Origin: Persebacter sp051009035
Lineage (GTDB): Bacteria; Pseudomonadota; Gammaproteobacteria; Tethybacterales; Persebacteraceae
DNA length: 20,799 nucleotides
Reading direction: 5' to 3'
NCBI GenBank assembly: GCA_051009035.1
Contig: JBPCWY010000233.1
Location: forward strand, 1 to 20,799
A model generated the notes under the pieces. It was not told the origin of the DNA. It ran no database searches and saw only the letters and a list, made by a program, of their open reading frames with translations. Within the stretch, counting starts at the first letter, position 1. Each line of letters begins with the position of its first letter. This document shows, one piece after another, positions 14,149 through 20,799 of the stretch. The translations under genes and the position numbers were made by a program.

Positions 14149-14196
14149 CCGCGCTTTGCGGCAAAAAAAGCGGCGGCGGCGCGTTTTTGTGGGAAA

Positions 14197-16065
14197 ATGT
14201 TTTTTCGCATGGAAAACCGTTTTGATGTGATTGTAATCGGCGCGGGACACGCCGGTTGCGAAGCCGCGTTAGCCGCGGTGCGCGCGGGCGCATCCGTTTT
14301 GTTGCTGACGCACAGCGCCGCGGCGATTGGGCGGATGTCGTGCAATCCCGCCATTGGCGGCATCGGCAAAGGGCATTTGGTGCGCGAAATTGACGCATTG
14401 GGCGGCATGATGGCGCTCGCCGCGGACGATGCGGGCATTCAATTCCGCCGCTTAAACGGCAGCCGCGGCGCGGCGGTGCGCGCCACCCGCGCCCAAACCG
14501 ACCGCCTGCTTTACCAAAAATCGGCGCAAAAACGGATTGCCGCGGCGCAAAACTTGCGCGTTTTGGAATGTTCCGCGGAAAATTTTATCATCCGCGGCGG
14601 GCGCATTTTGGGCGCGGTTGCGGAAGGGAACGGGCGGTTTTACGCGCCCGCCGTGGTGCTGACCGCCGGGACTTTTTTGGGGGGAGTGATGCACACTGGC
14701 GGGCGGCAAACGCCGGGCGGGCGGCGCGGTTGCCCGCCCTCCGCGGCGTTGGCGGACAATTTGCGCGCGTTTGGTTTTCCGGCGGGGCGGCTGAAAACCG
14801 GCACGCCCCCGCGTTTGGACGGCGGGACGATTGATTTTTCGCGCTTGTCGGAACAGCCCGGCGATTCGCCCCGTCCGGTATTTTCGTTTCTCGGCGACCC
14901 GGCGCGCCATCCGCCCCAAAAATCCTGCCACATCACGCACACGACTCCCCGCGCGCACGACATTATCCGCGCCTTTCTGCGCGAATCCCCGGTATACAGC
15001 GGCGCCATCGGCGGCGCGGGACCGCGCTATTGCCCTTCGGTGGAAGACAAAGTATCGCGTTTTCCCGGGCGCGATTCGCACCGCATTTTTTTGGAACCGG
15101 AAACTTTGTGCGGGCGGGTATATTATCCCAACGGCATTTCCACGGCGTTGCCCGAAAAAGCGCAACTGGCGTTTTTAGCCGAAATTCCGGGTTTGGAAAA
15201 CGCGCGCATGACGCGCCCCGGCTACGCCGTGGAATACGATTATTTTGACCCGCGCGCATTGGAGCCGTCGCTGCAAACGCGCGCCGTTTGCGGTTTGTTT
15301 TTTGCCGGACAAATTAACGGCACGACCGGCTACGAAGAAGCGGCGGCGCAGGGACTTGTCGCCGGACTCAACGCGGCGCGCCTCGCGCGGGACGAAGCGC
15401 CGTGGATTCCCAAACGCGAAGAATCTTATACCGGCGTGATGATTGACGATTTGACCGGGCGGGGCGTTTGCGAACCCTACCGCATGTTTACCAGCCGCGC
15501 CGAATGCCGTTTGGCGTTGCGCGAAGACAACGCCGATTTGCGTTTAACCCCGCACGGGCGCGAACTCGGATTAGTTGATGATTTTCGTTGGGCGCGTTTT
15601 TGCGCGCGCCGCGAACGGCTGGAAGCGGAAGAAAAACGGCTGCATCATATTCCCGTGCCGGGGCGCGCCCGCACCGCCGCCGAGTGGTTGAAAAAACCGG
15701 AAGGGGCGTATTGCGATTTGGCGGACGGCATGCGTTTGTCGGACGCCGCCGATATTGCCGAAATGGAAGCGCGGTTTAAATACGCCGGTTATATCAAACA
15801 CCAAAACGCGCGGCTGGCGCGCGCCGGCGAAGAAGACGCGATGGCGATTCCGTCCGGCATGGATTTTTCGGAAGTGGGCGGATTGTCCGCCGAAGCGCGC
15901 GAATTATTCGCCGCCCACCATCCGGCGAATATCCGGCAAGCGCGGCGCATCAGCGGCATGACTCCGGCGGCGTTGGCGGCGTTGGCGACGCATCTTAAAT
16001 TTCGCGAAACGCGCGAAGCGCGCGGGGACGGCAAAAATTTTAACCCGCGGGAGACGCGGGCGTGA
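14197..16065 (+). CDS. mnmG: tRNA uridine-34 carboxymethylaminomethyl modification enzyme MnmG (GidA)
   Basis: MnmG, an FAD protein, works with MnmE to install the cmnm5 group on the wobble uridine of several tRNAs. The 622-aa frame has GAGHAG (15-20) for FAD, SCNPAIGGIGKGHLVREID (48-66), GTPPRLDGGTID (202-213), the two functionally important cysteines C244 (SCHITHT) and C279 (GPRYCPS), and YRMFTSRAE (428-436), plus the helical C-terminal MnmE-binding region. A second ATG at 14209 gives MENRFDVIVIGAGHAG and is an equally good start. A weak GAAAAT element ten bases before that ATG would favour it. The stop overlaps the parA start by four bases (GTGA). The usual rsmG (gidB) between mnmG and parA is absent, and mnmE is not upstream. 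Confidence 0.96.
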   Translation: MFFRMENRFDVIVIGAGHAGCEAALAAVRAGASVLLLTHSAAAIGRMSCNPAIGGIGKGHLVREIDALGGMMALAADDAGIQFRRLNGSRGAAVRATRAQTDRLLYQKSAQKRIAAAQNLRVLECSAENFIIRGGRILGAVAEGNGRFYAPAVVLTAGTFLGGVMHTGGRQTPGGRRGCPPSAALADNLRAFGFPAGRLKTGTPPRLDGGTIDFSRLSEQPGDSPRPVFSFLGDPARHPPQKSCHITHTTPRAHDIIRAFLRESPVYSGAIGGAGPRYCPSVEDKVSRFPGRDSHRIFLEPETLCGRVYYPNGISTALPEKAQLAFLAEIPGLENARMTRPGYAVEYDYFDPRALEPSLQTRAVCGLFFAGQINGTTGYEEAAAQGLVAGLNAARLARDEAPWIPKREESYTGVMIDDLTGRGVCEPYRMFTSRAECRLALREDNADLRLTPHGRELGLVDDFRWARFCARRERLEAEEKRLHHIPVPGRARTAAEWLKKPEGAYCDLADGMRLSDAADIAEMEARFKYAGYIKHQNARLARAGEEDAMAIPSGMDFSEVGGLSAEARELFAAHHPANIRQARRISGMTPAALAALATHLKFRETREARGDGKNFNPRETRA

Positions 16066-16820
16066 AAACTTTCGCCGTAATTAACCAAAAAGGCGGCACC
16101 GGCAAAACGACGGTAAGTTTAAATTTATCCGCGCGCCTCGCCGAACTCGGCAAAAAAACAATTTTGATTGACGCCGACCCGCAGGGCAACGCGACTTCGG
16201 GGAGCGGCGTGGAAAAATGGCGCATCGGCGGCGGATTATACGAAGTATTATGCGGCAGCCCGGCGGATTCGCAATTAATTTATTCGCTTGCCGGGCGTTA
16301 TTGGCTGCTCGCCGCAAACATGAATCTCGCCGGGGCGGAAATTGAACTCGCCGCCGCCGAAGGATGGCAGCGGCGTTTGCGGGACGCGCTTTTGCCGTTG
16401 CAGGACGAATTTGATTTCGCCCTCATAGATTGCCCGCCTTCGCTGGGCGTGTTGACGGTTAACGCATTGGTCGCCGCGCAGCGCGTGCTGATTCCGATGC
16501 AGTGCGAATATTTTGCGATGGAAGGGCTTTCCGATTTGGCGGAAACCGTCCGCCGTTTGCGCGCCGGTTGGAATCCGTCTCTTGCGGTCGGCGGCATAAT
16601 CCGCTCCATGCTGGACGGGCGCAATTTGCTGGCGCGCAATATTTCCGGCGAATTGGAAAAACATTTCGGCGACAAATTATTTTCCGCCGCCATTAACCGC
16701 AATGTGCGCGTTGCCGAAGCGCCGAGTTATTCTTTGCCGGTGCTGCAATACGCGCCCCGTTCTTCCGGCGCGGAAGGATACCGCAAATTGGGCGACGAAT
16801 TTTTGGAGCGCTTTGCATGA
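16062..16820 (+). CDS. parA: Chromosome partitioning ATPase ParA (Soj)
   Basis: ParA is the Walker-type ATPase that moves ParB-parS complexes over the nucleoid. The 252-aa protein has the deviant Walker A KGGTGKTT (10-17), Walker A' DADPQGN (37-43) and Walker B DCPPSLG (123-129), and lacks the N-terminal DNA-binding extension of plasmid type Ia ParA. It is therefore the chromosomal Soj type. It starts at GTG within the mnmG stop (4-nt overlap) and ends in an ATGA overlap with parB, so the three genes are translationally coupled. The third glycine position of the P-loop is threonine (GGTGKTT rather than GGVGKTT), a tolerated variant. Confidence 0.95.
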   Translation: MKTFAVINQKGGTGKTTVSLNLSARLAELGKKTILIDADPQGNATSGSGVEKWRIGGGLYEVLCGSPADSQLIYSLAGRYWLLAANMNLAGAEIELAAAEGWQRRLRDALLPLQDEFDFALIDCPPSLGVLTVNALVAAQRVLIPMQCEYFAMEGLSDLAETVRRLRAGWNPSLAVGGIIRSMLDGRNLLARNISGELEKHFGDKLFSAAINRNVRVAEAPSYSLPVLQYAPRSSGAEGYRKLGDEFLERFA

Positions 16821-17674
16821 AACGCGGTTTGGGGCGCGGGCTGGATAAACTTTTGGGCGCGTCTTCCGCACCCGCCGCCGCGTCTTCCGCGCCCGCCGCT
16901 TCCGCGCCGCTGCAAATTGAAATAAGCCGGTTGCATCCCGGCAACGCGCAACCGCGCCGCCGTTTTGCCATGGAAGAATTGCGCGCGATGGCGGAAACCA
17001 TCCGGCGGCAGGGCGTGATTCAACCTTTGATTGTGCGTCCGGCGAAAGACGGATATGAAATTATCGCCGGCGAGCGGCGTTGGCGCGCGGCGCAAATTGC
17101 CGGATTGAAAACCGCGCCGGCGGTGGTGCGCGAGCTTTCCGACCGCGAAGCGTTGTTGTTTGCGTTGGTGGAAAATATCCAGCGCGCCGATTTGAACGCC
17201 GCCGAACAAGCGCGCGGCATAGAGCGGATGTTGAAAGAAACGGGCATGACGCACGCGCAGGCGTCCGAACATTTGGGCATGTCGCGTCCGGCGATTACCA
17301 ATTTGTTGCGCCTGCTTTCGCTCGCCGCGCCGGTGTTGCGGATGGTGGAAGAAGGCAAACTCGGCGGGGGGCATGCGCGCGCGTTGTTGCCGTTGCCGCC
17401 CGCCGGACAAACGGAAGCGGCGCGGGAAATTGCGGCAAAAAACATGACCGCGCGCGCCGCCGAGTCGCTGGTCAAAAGAATGCTGGCGGGAAACGCGCGC
17501 CGCGTCCCCGCCGCGCCGGACGCCGATACCCGCCGTTTGGAGTCCGATCTTTCCGCGGCGCTTTCGGCGCGCGTGGAAATTCGCCACAACGCCAAAAACA
17601 AAAACGGCAAACTCACCGTGCATTACGGCAATTTAACCGCGCTTGACCGCCTGCTCGCCAAGTTGCGAAAATAG
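16817..17674 (+). CDS. parB: Chromosome partitioning protein ParB (Spo0J)
   Basis: ParB binds parS, spreads along DNA as a CTP-dependent clamp and stimulates ParA. The 285-aa protein opens with MKRGLGRGLDKLLG, the ParA-interacting segment. An Ala/Ser linker (15-30) follows, then the CTP-binding domain with GERRWRA (85-91) and ENIQRADLN (119-127). The helix-turn-helix THAQASEHLGMSRPAITNLL is at about 145-164, and the C-terminal dimerisation region ends in LDRLLAKLRK. It begins in an ATGA overlap with the parA stop. No parS palindrome was found anywhere in the window, so the centromere must lie elsewhere. Confidence 0.96.
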   Translation: MKRGLGRGLDKLLGASSAPAAASSAPAASAPLQIEISRLHPGNAQPRRRFAMEELRAMAETIRRQGVIQPLIVRPAKDGYEIIAGERRWRAAQIAGLKTAPAVVRELSDREALLFALVENIQRADLNAAEQARGIERMLKETGMTHAQASEHLGMSRPAITNLLRLLSLAAPVLRMVEEGKLGGGHARALLPLPPAGQTEAAREIAAKNMTARAAESLVKRMLAGNARRVPAAPDADTRRLESDLSAALSARVEIRHNAKNKNGKLTVHYGNLTALDRLLAKLRK

Positions 17675-17729
17675 CCGGATAAATACTCTGCGCGAAATTG
17701 TCCGCGAAAATTTTTTTGCTAAAACTTAT

Positions 17730-17778
17730 AACGCCGGAAAATAAAATTTTATATTTGGCGTTTTGCATTTAGTGCAAA
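17730..17778. other. Two tandem AT-rich hairpins downstream of parB
   Basis: AACGCC (17730-17735) pairs with GGCGTT (17757-17762), with AAAAT/ATTTT nested inside. Immediately after, TTTGCA (17762-17767) pairs with TGCAAA (17773-17778) around TTTAG. With the terminator at 17801 they make a run of three hairpins. They could be mRNA 3'-end structures or part of a small transcript. Confidence 0.45.
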
Positions 17779-17800
17779 GCGCGCGGAAATTCGCCGCCGT

Positions 17801-17829
17801 AAAAAAGCGGCAAATTGCCGCGTTTTTTG
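17801..17829. terminator. Bidirectional intrinsic terminator between parB and the membrane glycosyltransferase gene
   Basis: GCGGCAA and TTGCCGC form a palindromic stem flanked by six A residues on the left and GTTTTTTG on the right. It can end parB transcripts on the plus strand and those of the convergent gene on the minus strand. Confidence 0.8.
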
Positions 17830-17874
17830 TTTGTAAAATTGCGGAAATAATAATCCCAAAAAAGCGGAATGTAT

Positions 17875-17917
17875 GCGCGCTATTCCGGCGAAGTTGCGCC
17901 GCCGGAACGCCGCGCGC
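17875..17917 (-). terminator. Strong hairpin behind the membrane glycosyltransferase gene
   Basis: TTCCGGCG (17883-17890) pairs perfectly with CGCCGGAA (17900-17907), extended by GCGCGC arms at 17875-17880 and 17912-17917. It lies 23 nt beyond the stop of the minus-strand gene. The T-run on that strand comes about ten bases late, so this may be a 3'-end stabiliser rather than the terminator itself. Confidence 0.45.
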
Positions 17918-17940
17918 TTTGCGTATTTTTATTTAAACAA

Positions 17941-19776
17941 TTAAGGCGCGGCGTCCGGGTTGAGCCGAAAAATACTCGGACCGTTTGCCGGGACGACCGG
18001 CGTAAAACAGTGCAGTTCAAAATCCGGGCGGTGAGTCGGGTAGCCGTAAGCTTTGCCGTTGAATACTTTGCTGTAAGGCCCCGCGGAATCATCCGTAATG
18101 CCGCCCATCAGCACGATCCAGTCGGGACGCGCGTCCCTGTAATATACCGGCGCGCCCAATGCGCGGATTTTTTCGCGCGGCAAACTTGCGTCTTCGTCCA
18201 GCCCGCAACAAAAAATCATTTTGTCGTTTAAGTAATACAACAGGACCGCGTAATCCGCCCACGGCTGCACGAATACCTTGTCGTCCTGCGCCGCATGCCG
18301 GCGCAAATAATCCGTTGTTTCGGCGGCGGCGGACGGGTAGGGGCGGTTGATTTCGCGCGCCAAGGAGGCGAGCGGAAAGTTTTCTTCCGGACAGCCGTAA
18401 AATTCCGTTTTCAGCCCCGGCACAAACGGCTGCGCCGCAAAATTTGTAAATAATAAAACCGCCGTGACGATTCCCCCGGCGGCTTTATGTTTTTGCCACG
18501 CCCAATCGGCGCAAACGGCGGTTATAAAAAGCGCAAAAGGCAACGCCGGAATCAGATAACGCATGTCGGCGATATGGTGCCGGTATACCGGCTGCACCGA
18601 AATGAGCGCGGAAATTGCGACTATTAATACGCCAAATACCGCCCAGCGGCGCGCCGTTTCGCCGCCCGGCTCTTCTTCAATATCTTTAATATTTTCGCGC
18701 AACGCGGTTTCGTTTTGGTTTAATATTTTATGTTCGGAATTGTCCGGCGCATTTTTATTTTTTTGGGACAACGCCGCGTTTGCGGAATTGCCCGGCGCGT
18801 TTAAGGTTTCGTTTGTTTCGTCTGATTTTTGTTTGAGGGAAAAACGCAACCGGCGGGTAAGATGCCATGCCCACCATGCCGCAACCCAAAAAGGAACCCA
18901 GCCGGTGCGCACCGAATCGCGAAAGTAATAATATAACAATAAAAGGCGGCGTTGCAAAGGCGGCGTCCGGTAGGAATCCGCGCCGTATTCCAGCGCGGAA
19001 TCGCCGCCGAAAACCCCCGCCCAAAATAAATATCCGGCGCAGCACGCCGCGGCAAACGCGCCCGCCGCCGCCATTTCCAGCCATTGCGTCCGCGTTGTTT
19101 CGCGCCAATAATAAATGACATGCCAAACGGCGAGCGCGGCGGCGGCGGCGAAACCGGCGGCGAAGTGGTTGAGAAAATTTAACACGGTCAAAAGCGCCAG
19201 CGCGGCGAGCCACTTTCTTTTTCCGCCGCGAAAATACGCCAGATAACAATAAAACGACAACAGCGTAAACAGCATCGCGTCCGGATAATACCGCCCCTGC
19301 CGCATGTATAAAATGACAATCGGCGACAGCGCGAAAAGGGTAAACGCCAGCAATCGCAAACGCGGGCGCGAAGGAAAATTATCCCGCAACAAAATCCAAA
19401 ACACGGGCAGGCACAGCGCGCCCGCCAGCGCATGCGGAAAACGCAGGGCGAATTCGCCGCCGCCAAAAAATAAAATGCCGAGGGCGCTGGGAAACGCGGG
19501 CCAGGGCGGATAGGCGGTGATGGTTAAATCGCGGTTAATGCCGGAGCCGTCCGCGCCGATGCCGAAAAATAAATTGCGCCCGTTCCAGCCGGATAATCCG
19601 CCGGTTTCCGCCAGCGCGCGCGCCATAATCGCGTTTACCGCTTCGTCGTGCCACAGTGCGGCGTAATCCAAATTCCAAAAAATCAAATACGCCGCAACCG
19701 CGGCGACCGCCAGCACCGCGGCGTCTTCGCCGCGCATGGCAAGCGCGCCGCCCAGTTTGCGAAAACGAAAATGCAT
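17941..19776 (-). CDS. GT-C fold membrane glycosyltransferase-like protein (ArnT/PMT family)
   Basis: The 611-aa polytopic protein has a first membrane segment (about 17-37) followed by the periplasmic-loop acidic pair D44-E45 in ALWHDEAVN. This is the signature of GT39/GT83-type enzymes that transfer sugars from polyprenyl-phosphate donors. About ten further hydrophobic segments extend to residue 450, and then a soluble C-terminal domain (about 455-611). A hydrophilic Asn/Gln/Glu-rich insert, with an internal 16-residue duplication, lies at about 314-377 between membrane segments. The acceptor is unknown (lipid A, glycan or protein). The ATG lies eight bases after a TATAAT box and has no ribosome binding site. 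An ATG at codon 14 is a possible alternative start. It is divergent from the EamA gene, with only 57 nt between. Confidence 0.75.
   Translation of the reverse strand: MHFRFRKLGGALAMRGEDAAVLAVAAVAAYLIFWNLDYAALWHDEAVNAIMARALAETGGLSGWNGRNLFFGIGADGSGINRDLTITAYPPWPAFPSALGILFFGGGEFALRFPHALAGALCLPVFWILLRDNFPSRPRLRLLAFTLFALSPIVILYMRQGRYYPDAMLFTLLSFYCYLAYFRGGKRKWLAALALLTVLNFLNHFAAGFAAAAALAVWHVIYYWRETTRTQWLEMAAAGAFAAACCAGYLFWAGVFGGDSALEYGADSYRTPPLQRRLLLLYYYFRDSVRTGWVPFWVAAWWAWHLTRRLRFSLKQKSDETNETLNAPGNSANAALSQKNKNAPDNSEHKILNQNETALRENIKDIEEEPGGETARRWAVFGVLIVAISALISVQPVYRHHIADMRYLIPALPFALFITAVCADWAWQKHKAAGGIVTAVLLFTNFAAQPFVPGLKTEFYGCPEENFPLASLAREINRPYPSAAAETTDYLRRHAAQDDKVFVQPWADYAVLLYYLNDKMIFCCGLDEDASLPREKIRALGAPVYYRDARPDWIVLMGGITDDSAGPYSKVFNGKAYGYPTHRPDFELHCFTPVVPANGPSIFRLNPDAAP
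18735..18802. repeat. 48-bp duplication inside the glycosyltransferase insert
   Basis: CGGAATTGTCCGGCGCATTT (18735) recurs 48 bp later at 18783 with two mismatches, coding on the minus strand for NAPGNS and NAPDNS sixteen residues apart. The duplicated tract lies wholly within the hydrophilic loop. A 12-mer from it, CGGCGCGTTTAA (18793-18804), also occurs inverted in the priA minisatellite (1345-1356). Confidence 0.65.
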
Positions 19777-19784
19777 GGCGCGCC

Positions 19785-19790
19785 ATTATA
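19785..19790 (-). promoter_or_regulatory. -10 box of the membrane glycosyltransferase gene
   Basis: On the minus strand TGT-TATAAT (extended -10) ends eight bases before the ATG at 19776. No good -35 is present. The expected start of transcription lies within two bases of the ATG. Confidence 0.55.
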
Positions 19791-19796
19791 ACAATT

Positions 19797-19825
19797 TTGC
19801 CGCGCGAATGCGCGCGGCGTATAAT
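19797..19825 (+). promoter_or_regulatory. Promoter of the EamA permease gene
   Basis: TTGCCG (19797-19802), a 17-bp spacer and a perfect TATAAT (19820-19825) precede the ATG at 19834 by eight bases. It lies back to back with the -10 of the divergent gene. A CCGCGC/GCGCGG dyad (19800-19817) occupies the spacer. Confidence 0.65.
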
Positions 19826-19833
19826 GGCGGCGC

Positions 19834-20748
19834 ATGGTGAAAACGCAACTTTCGGCGGGCGCGGACGGGCATCGCGCGCATTTTCCATGGCGCGGTTTCG
19901 GTTTGGGACTGGGCGCGGCGTTTTGCCTGTCGTCGCAGGACGCGGCGATTAAATTTTTATCCGGCGACTACCACATCATGCAAATCATTTTTGCGCGCGC
20001 CGCGCTGGGCGCGTTGTTGGGCGTTGCATTGCTGGCGCGCGCGGACGGCGCGGCGTTGTTGCGCCCGCAAAAACCGGCGCTCGCCGCCGCCCGCGTGGTT
20101 TGCGCGCTCGCCGCCAATTTATGTTATTACATCGCGCTGGCGCGGCTGGATTTGGCGGTTTATACTTGTTTGGGATTGACCGTGTTTGTTTTTGCGGCGG
20201 CATTGTCCGGTCCGTTGTTGGGCGAAAAATCGTCATGGACGGACTGGCTGGCGGTGGCGGCGGGGCTTGCCGGGGTCGCCGTTGTTACCGCCCCGTCCGC
20301 CGATTCGCCGATTGATTTGCCCGCCGCGCTTTTGCTTTTATTCGGCGCGCTGATGTGGGCGTTAAGCATCACCATTACGCGCGCGTTGGGCGCGTCTTTG
20401 TCTTCGCTCGGCATTTTATTTTACAGCAGCGCGGCGCTGGCGTCTTTGTCGCTGGCGTTTTTGCCCGAGGTATGGCGCGCGCCGGACGGGCGGGACGCGG
20501 CTTTATTTTTACTGCTCGGCGTGCTGGGCGCGGTCGGGCAATGGCTGTCCATCTCCGCCTACCGTAACGCGCGAATGGGCGCGGTCATTCCGACCCAGCA
20601 TACGATGTTGCTGTGGGCGGCGTTTTACGCGTGGATATTATGGGGGACGCCGCCGACCTTGCGCTTATGCATCGGCGGAGGATTGATTATTTTTGCGGGA
20701 TTAATATCGCTCCCCAAACCCAAACGGCGAAAAAAACGCGCAAAATAA
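19834..20748 (+). CDS. EamA/DMT-family permease
   Basis: The 304-aa protein has ten membrane segments in two EamA repeats (about 22-150 and 163-294), the layout of drug/metabolite transporter superfamily exporters of the RhaT/RarD/YdcZ-like kind. The N-terminal half has SSQDAAIKFLSG, typical of DMT transporters annotated as S-adenosylmethionine or riboflavin carriers, but substrate prediction at this level is unreliable. The C-terminus is a basic tail (PKPKRRKKRAK) on the cytoplasmic side. The ATG at 19834 follows a good promoter by eight bases with no ribosome binding site; a GTG one codon later is an alternative start. No downstream gene is seen before the window ends. Confidence 0.85.
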   Translation: MVKTQLSAGADGHRAHFPWRGFGLGLGAAFCLSSQDAAIKFLSGDYHIMQIIFARAALGALLGVALLARADGAALLRPQKPALAAARVVCALAANLCYYIALARLDLAVYTCLGLTVFVFAAALSGPLLGEKSSWTDWLAVAAGLAGVAVVTAPSADSPIDLPAALLLLFGALMWALSITITRALGASLSSLGILFYSSAALASLSLAFLPEVWRAPDGRDAALFLLLGVLGAVGQWLSISAYRNARMGAVIPTQHTMLLWAAFYAWILWGTPPTLRLCIGGGLIIFAGLISLPKPKRRKKRAK

Positions 20749-20749
20749 A

Positions 20750-20781
20750 CGGCGCGTTTTCGCCCCGCCCGCCGCGGTTTT
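20750..20781 (+). terminator. Possible terminator of the EamA gene
   Basis: CGGCG (20750-20754) and CGCCG (20770-20774) can pair around a 15-nt loop, followed by CGGTTTTT. The stem is short and the loop long, so this is a weak call. Confidence 0.35.
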
Positions 20782-20799
20782 TAATGTTAGGCAATATTT

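Noticed and set aside
17675..17940. Replication origin next to parB
   Set aside because: The stretch is relatively AT-rich and near parAB, but no TTATCCACA-like DnaA boxes or dnaA gene are visible.
17869..18231. Plus-strand open frame of 120 codons overlapping the 3' end of the glycosyltransferase gene
   Set aside because: It overlaps a strong hairpin and the antisense of a real gene, has no promoter or ribosome binding site, and shows no motif.
1..20799. CRISPR arrays, rRNA, tRNA genes, prophage
   Set aside because: No regularly spaced direct repeats, no tRNA T-arm motifs in a fitting context, and no phage structural or integrase genes were found.

Overview
The window looks like a chromosomal segment of a GC-rich proteobacterium, most likely gamma- or betaproteobacterial. 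Supporting features are the PriA and exonuclease VII large subunit types, a mnmG-parA-parB cluster, a DmsB/DmsC-type redox pair, and a leuA gene preceded by a leucine-rich leader peptide. Genes are packed tightly, leucine is often TTG or TTA despite the high GC, and no rRNA, tRNA, CRISPR or phage genes are visible.

Layout. 1-3414 (+): the 3' part of a PatB/MalY-type C-S lyase, then priA, which carries an in-frame 18-bp minisatellite. 3415-3771: a non-coding gap with a priA terminator, a second perfect intrinsic terminator and a possible small RNA or xseA leader. 3772-5112 (+): xseA. 5140-7584 (+): a four-cluster ferredoxin subunit and a DmsC/SoeC-type membrane anchor, separated by about 820 bp of accessory DNA. 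That DNA holds a restriction-gene remnant, a 155-bp element with 33-bp perfect inverted ends, and a GIY-YIG gene followed by another palindrome. The molybdopterin catalytic subunit expected with such a pair is not in the window. 7723-9477 (-): metY and a CoA-binding protein gene. 9637-12628 (+): a consensus sigma70 promoter, a Leu-rich leader peptide (leuL), a C-rich/U-rich leader, leuA and an MFS transporter. 12733-14148 (+): a D-2-hydroxyglutarate dehydrogenase-like FAD oxidase. 14197-17674 (+): mnmG, parA and parB joined by 4-nt overlaps, with no rsmG. 17675-17940: a series of hairpins including a bidirectional terminator. 17941-19776 (-): a GT-C membrane glycosyltransferase-like protein. 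19834-20748 (+): an EamA/DMT permease, divergently transcribed from a 57-bp shared promoter region.

The two most interesting signals are regulatory. First, leuL-leuA looks like amino-acid-sensing attenuation, but without a classical intrinsic attenuator hairpin next to its U-tract. The leader instead has a 50-nt C/U-rich stretch with a single G, which suggests Rho-dependent or translational control. Second, six independent gene starts carry a -10 hexamer only 6-8 nt before the ATG and have no Shine-Dalgarno sequence, so leaderless or nearly leaderless mRNAs may be routine here. All functional names rest on motifs read by eye; no database search was possible.
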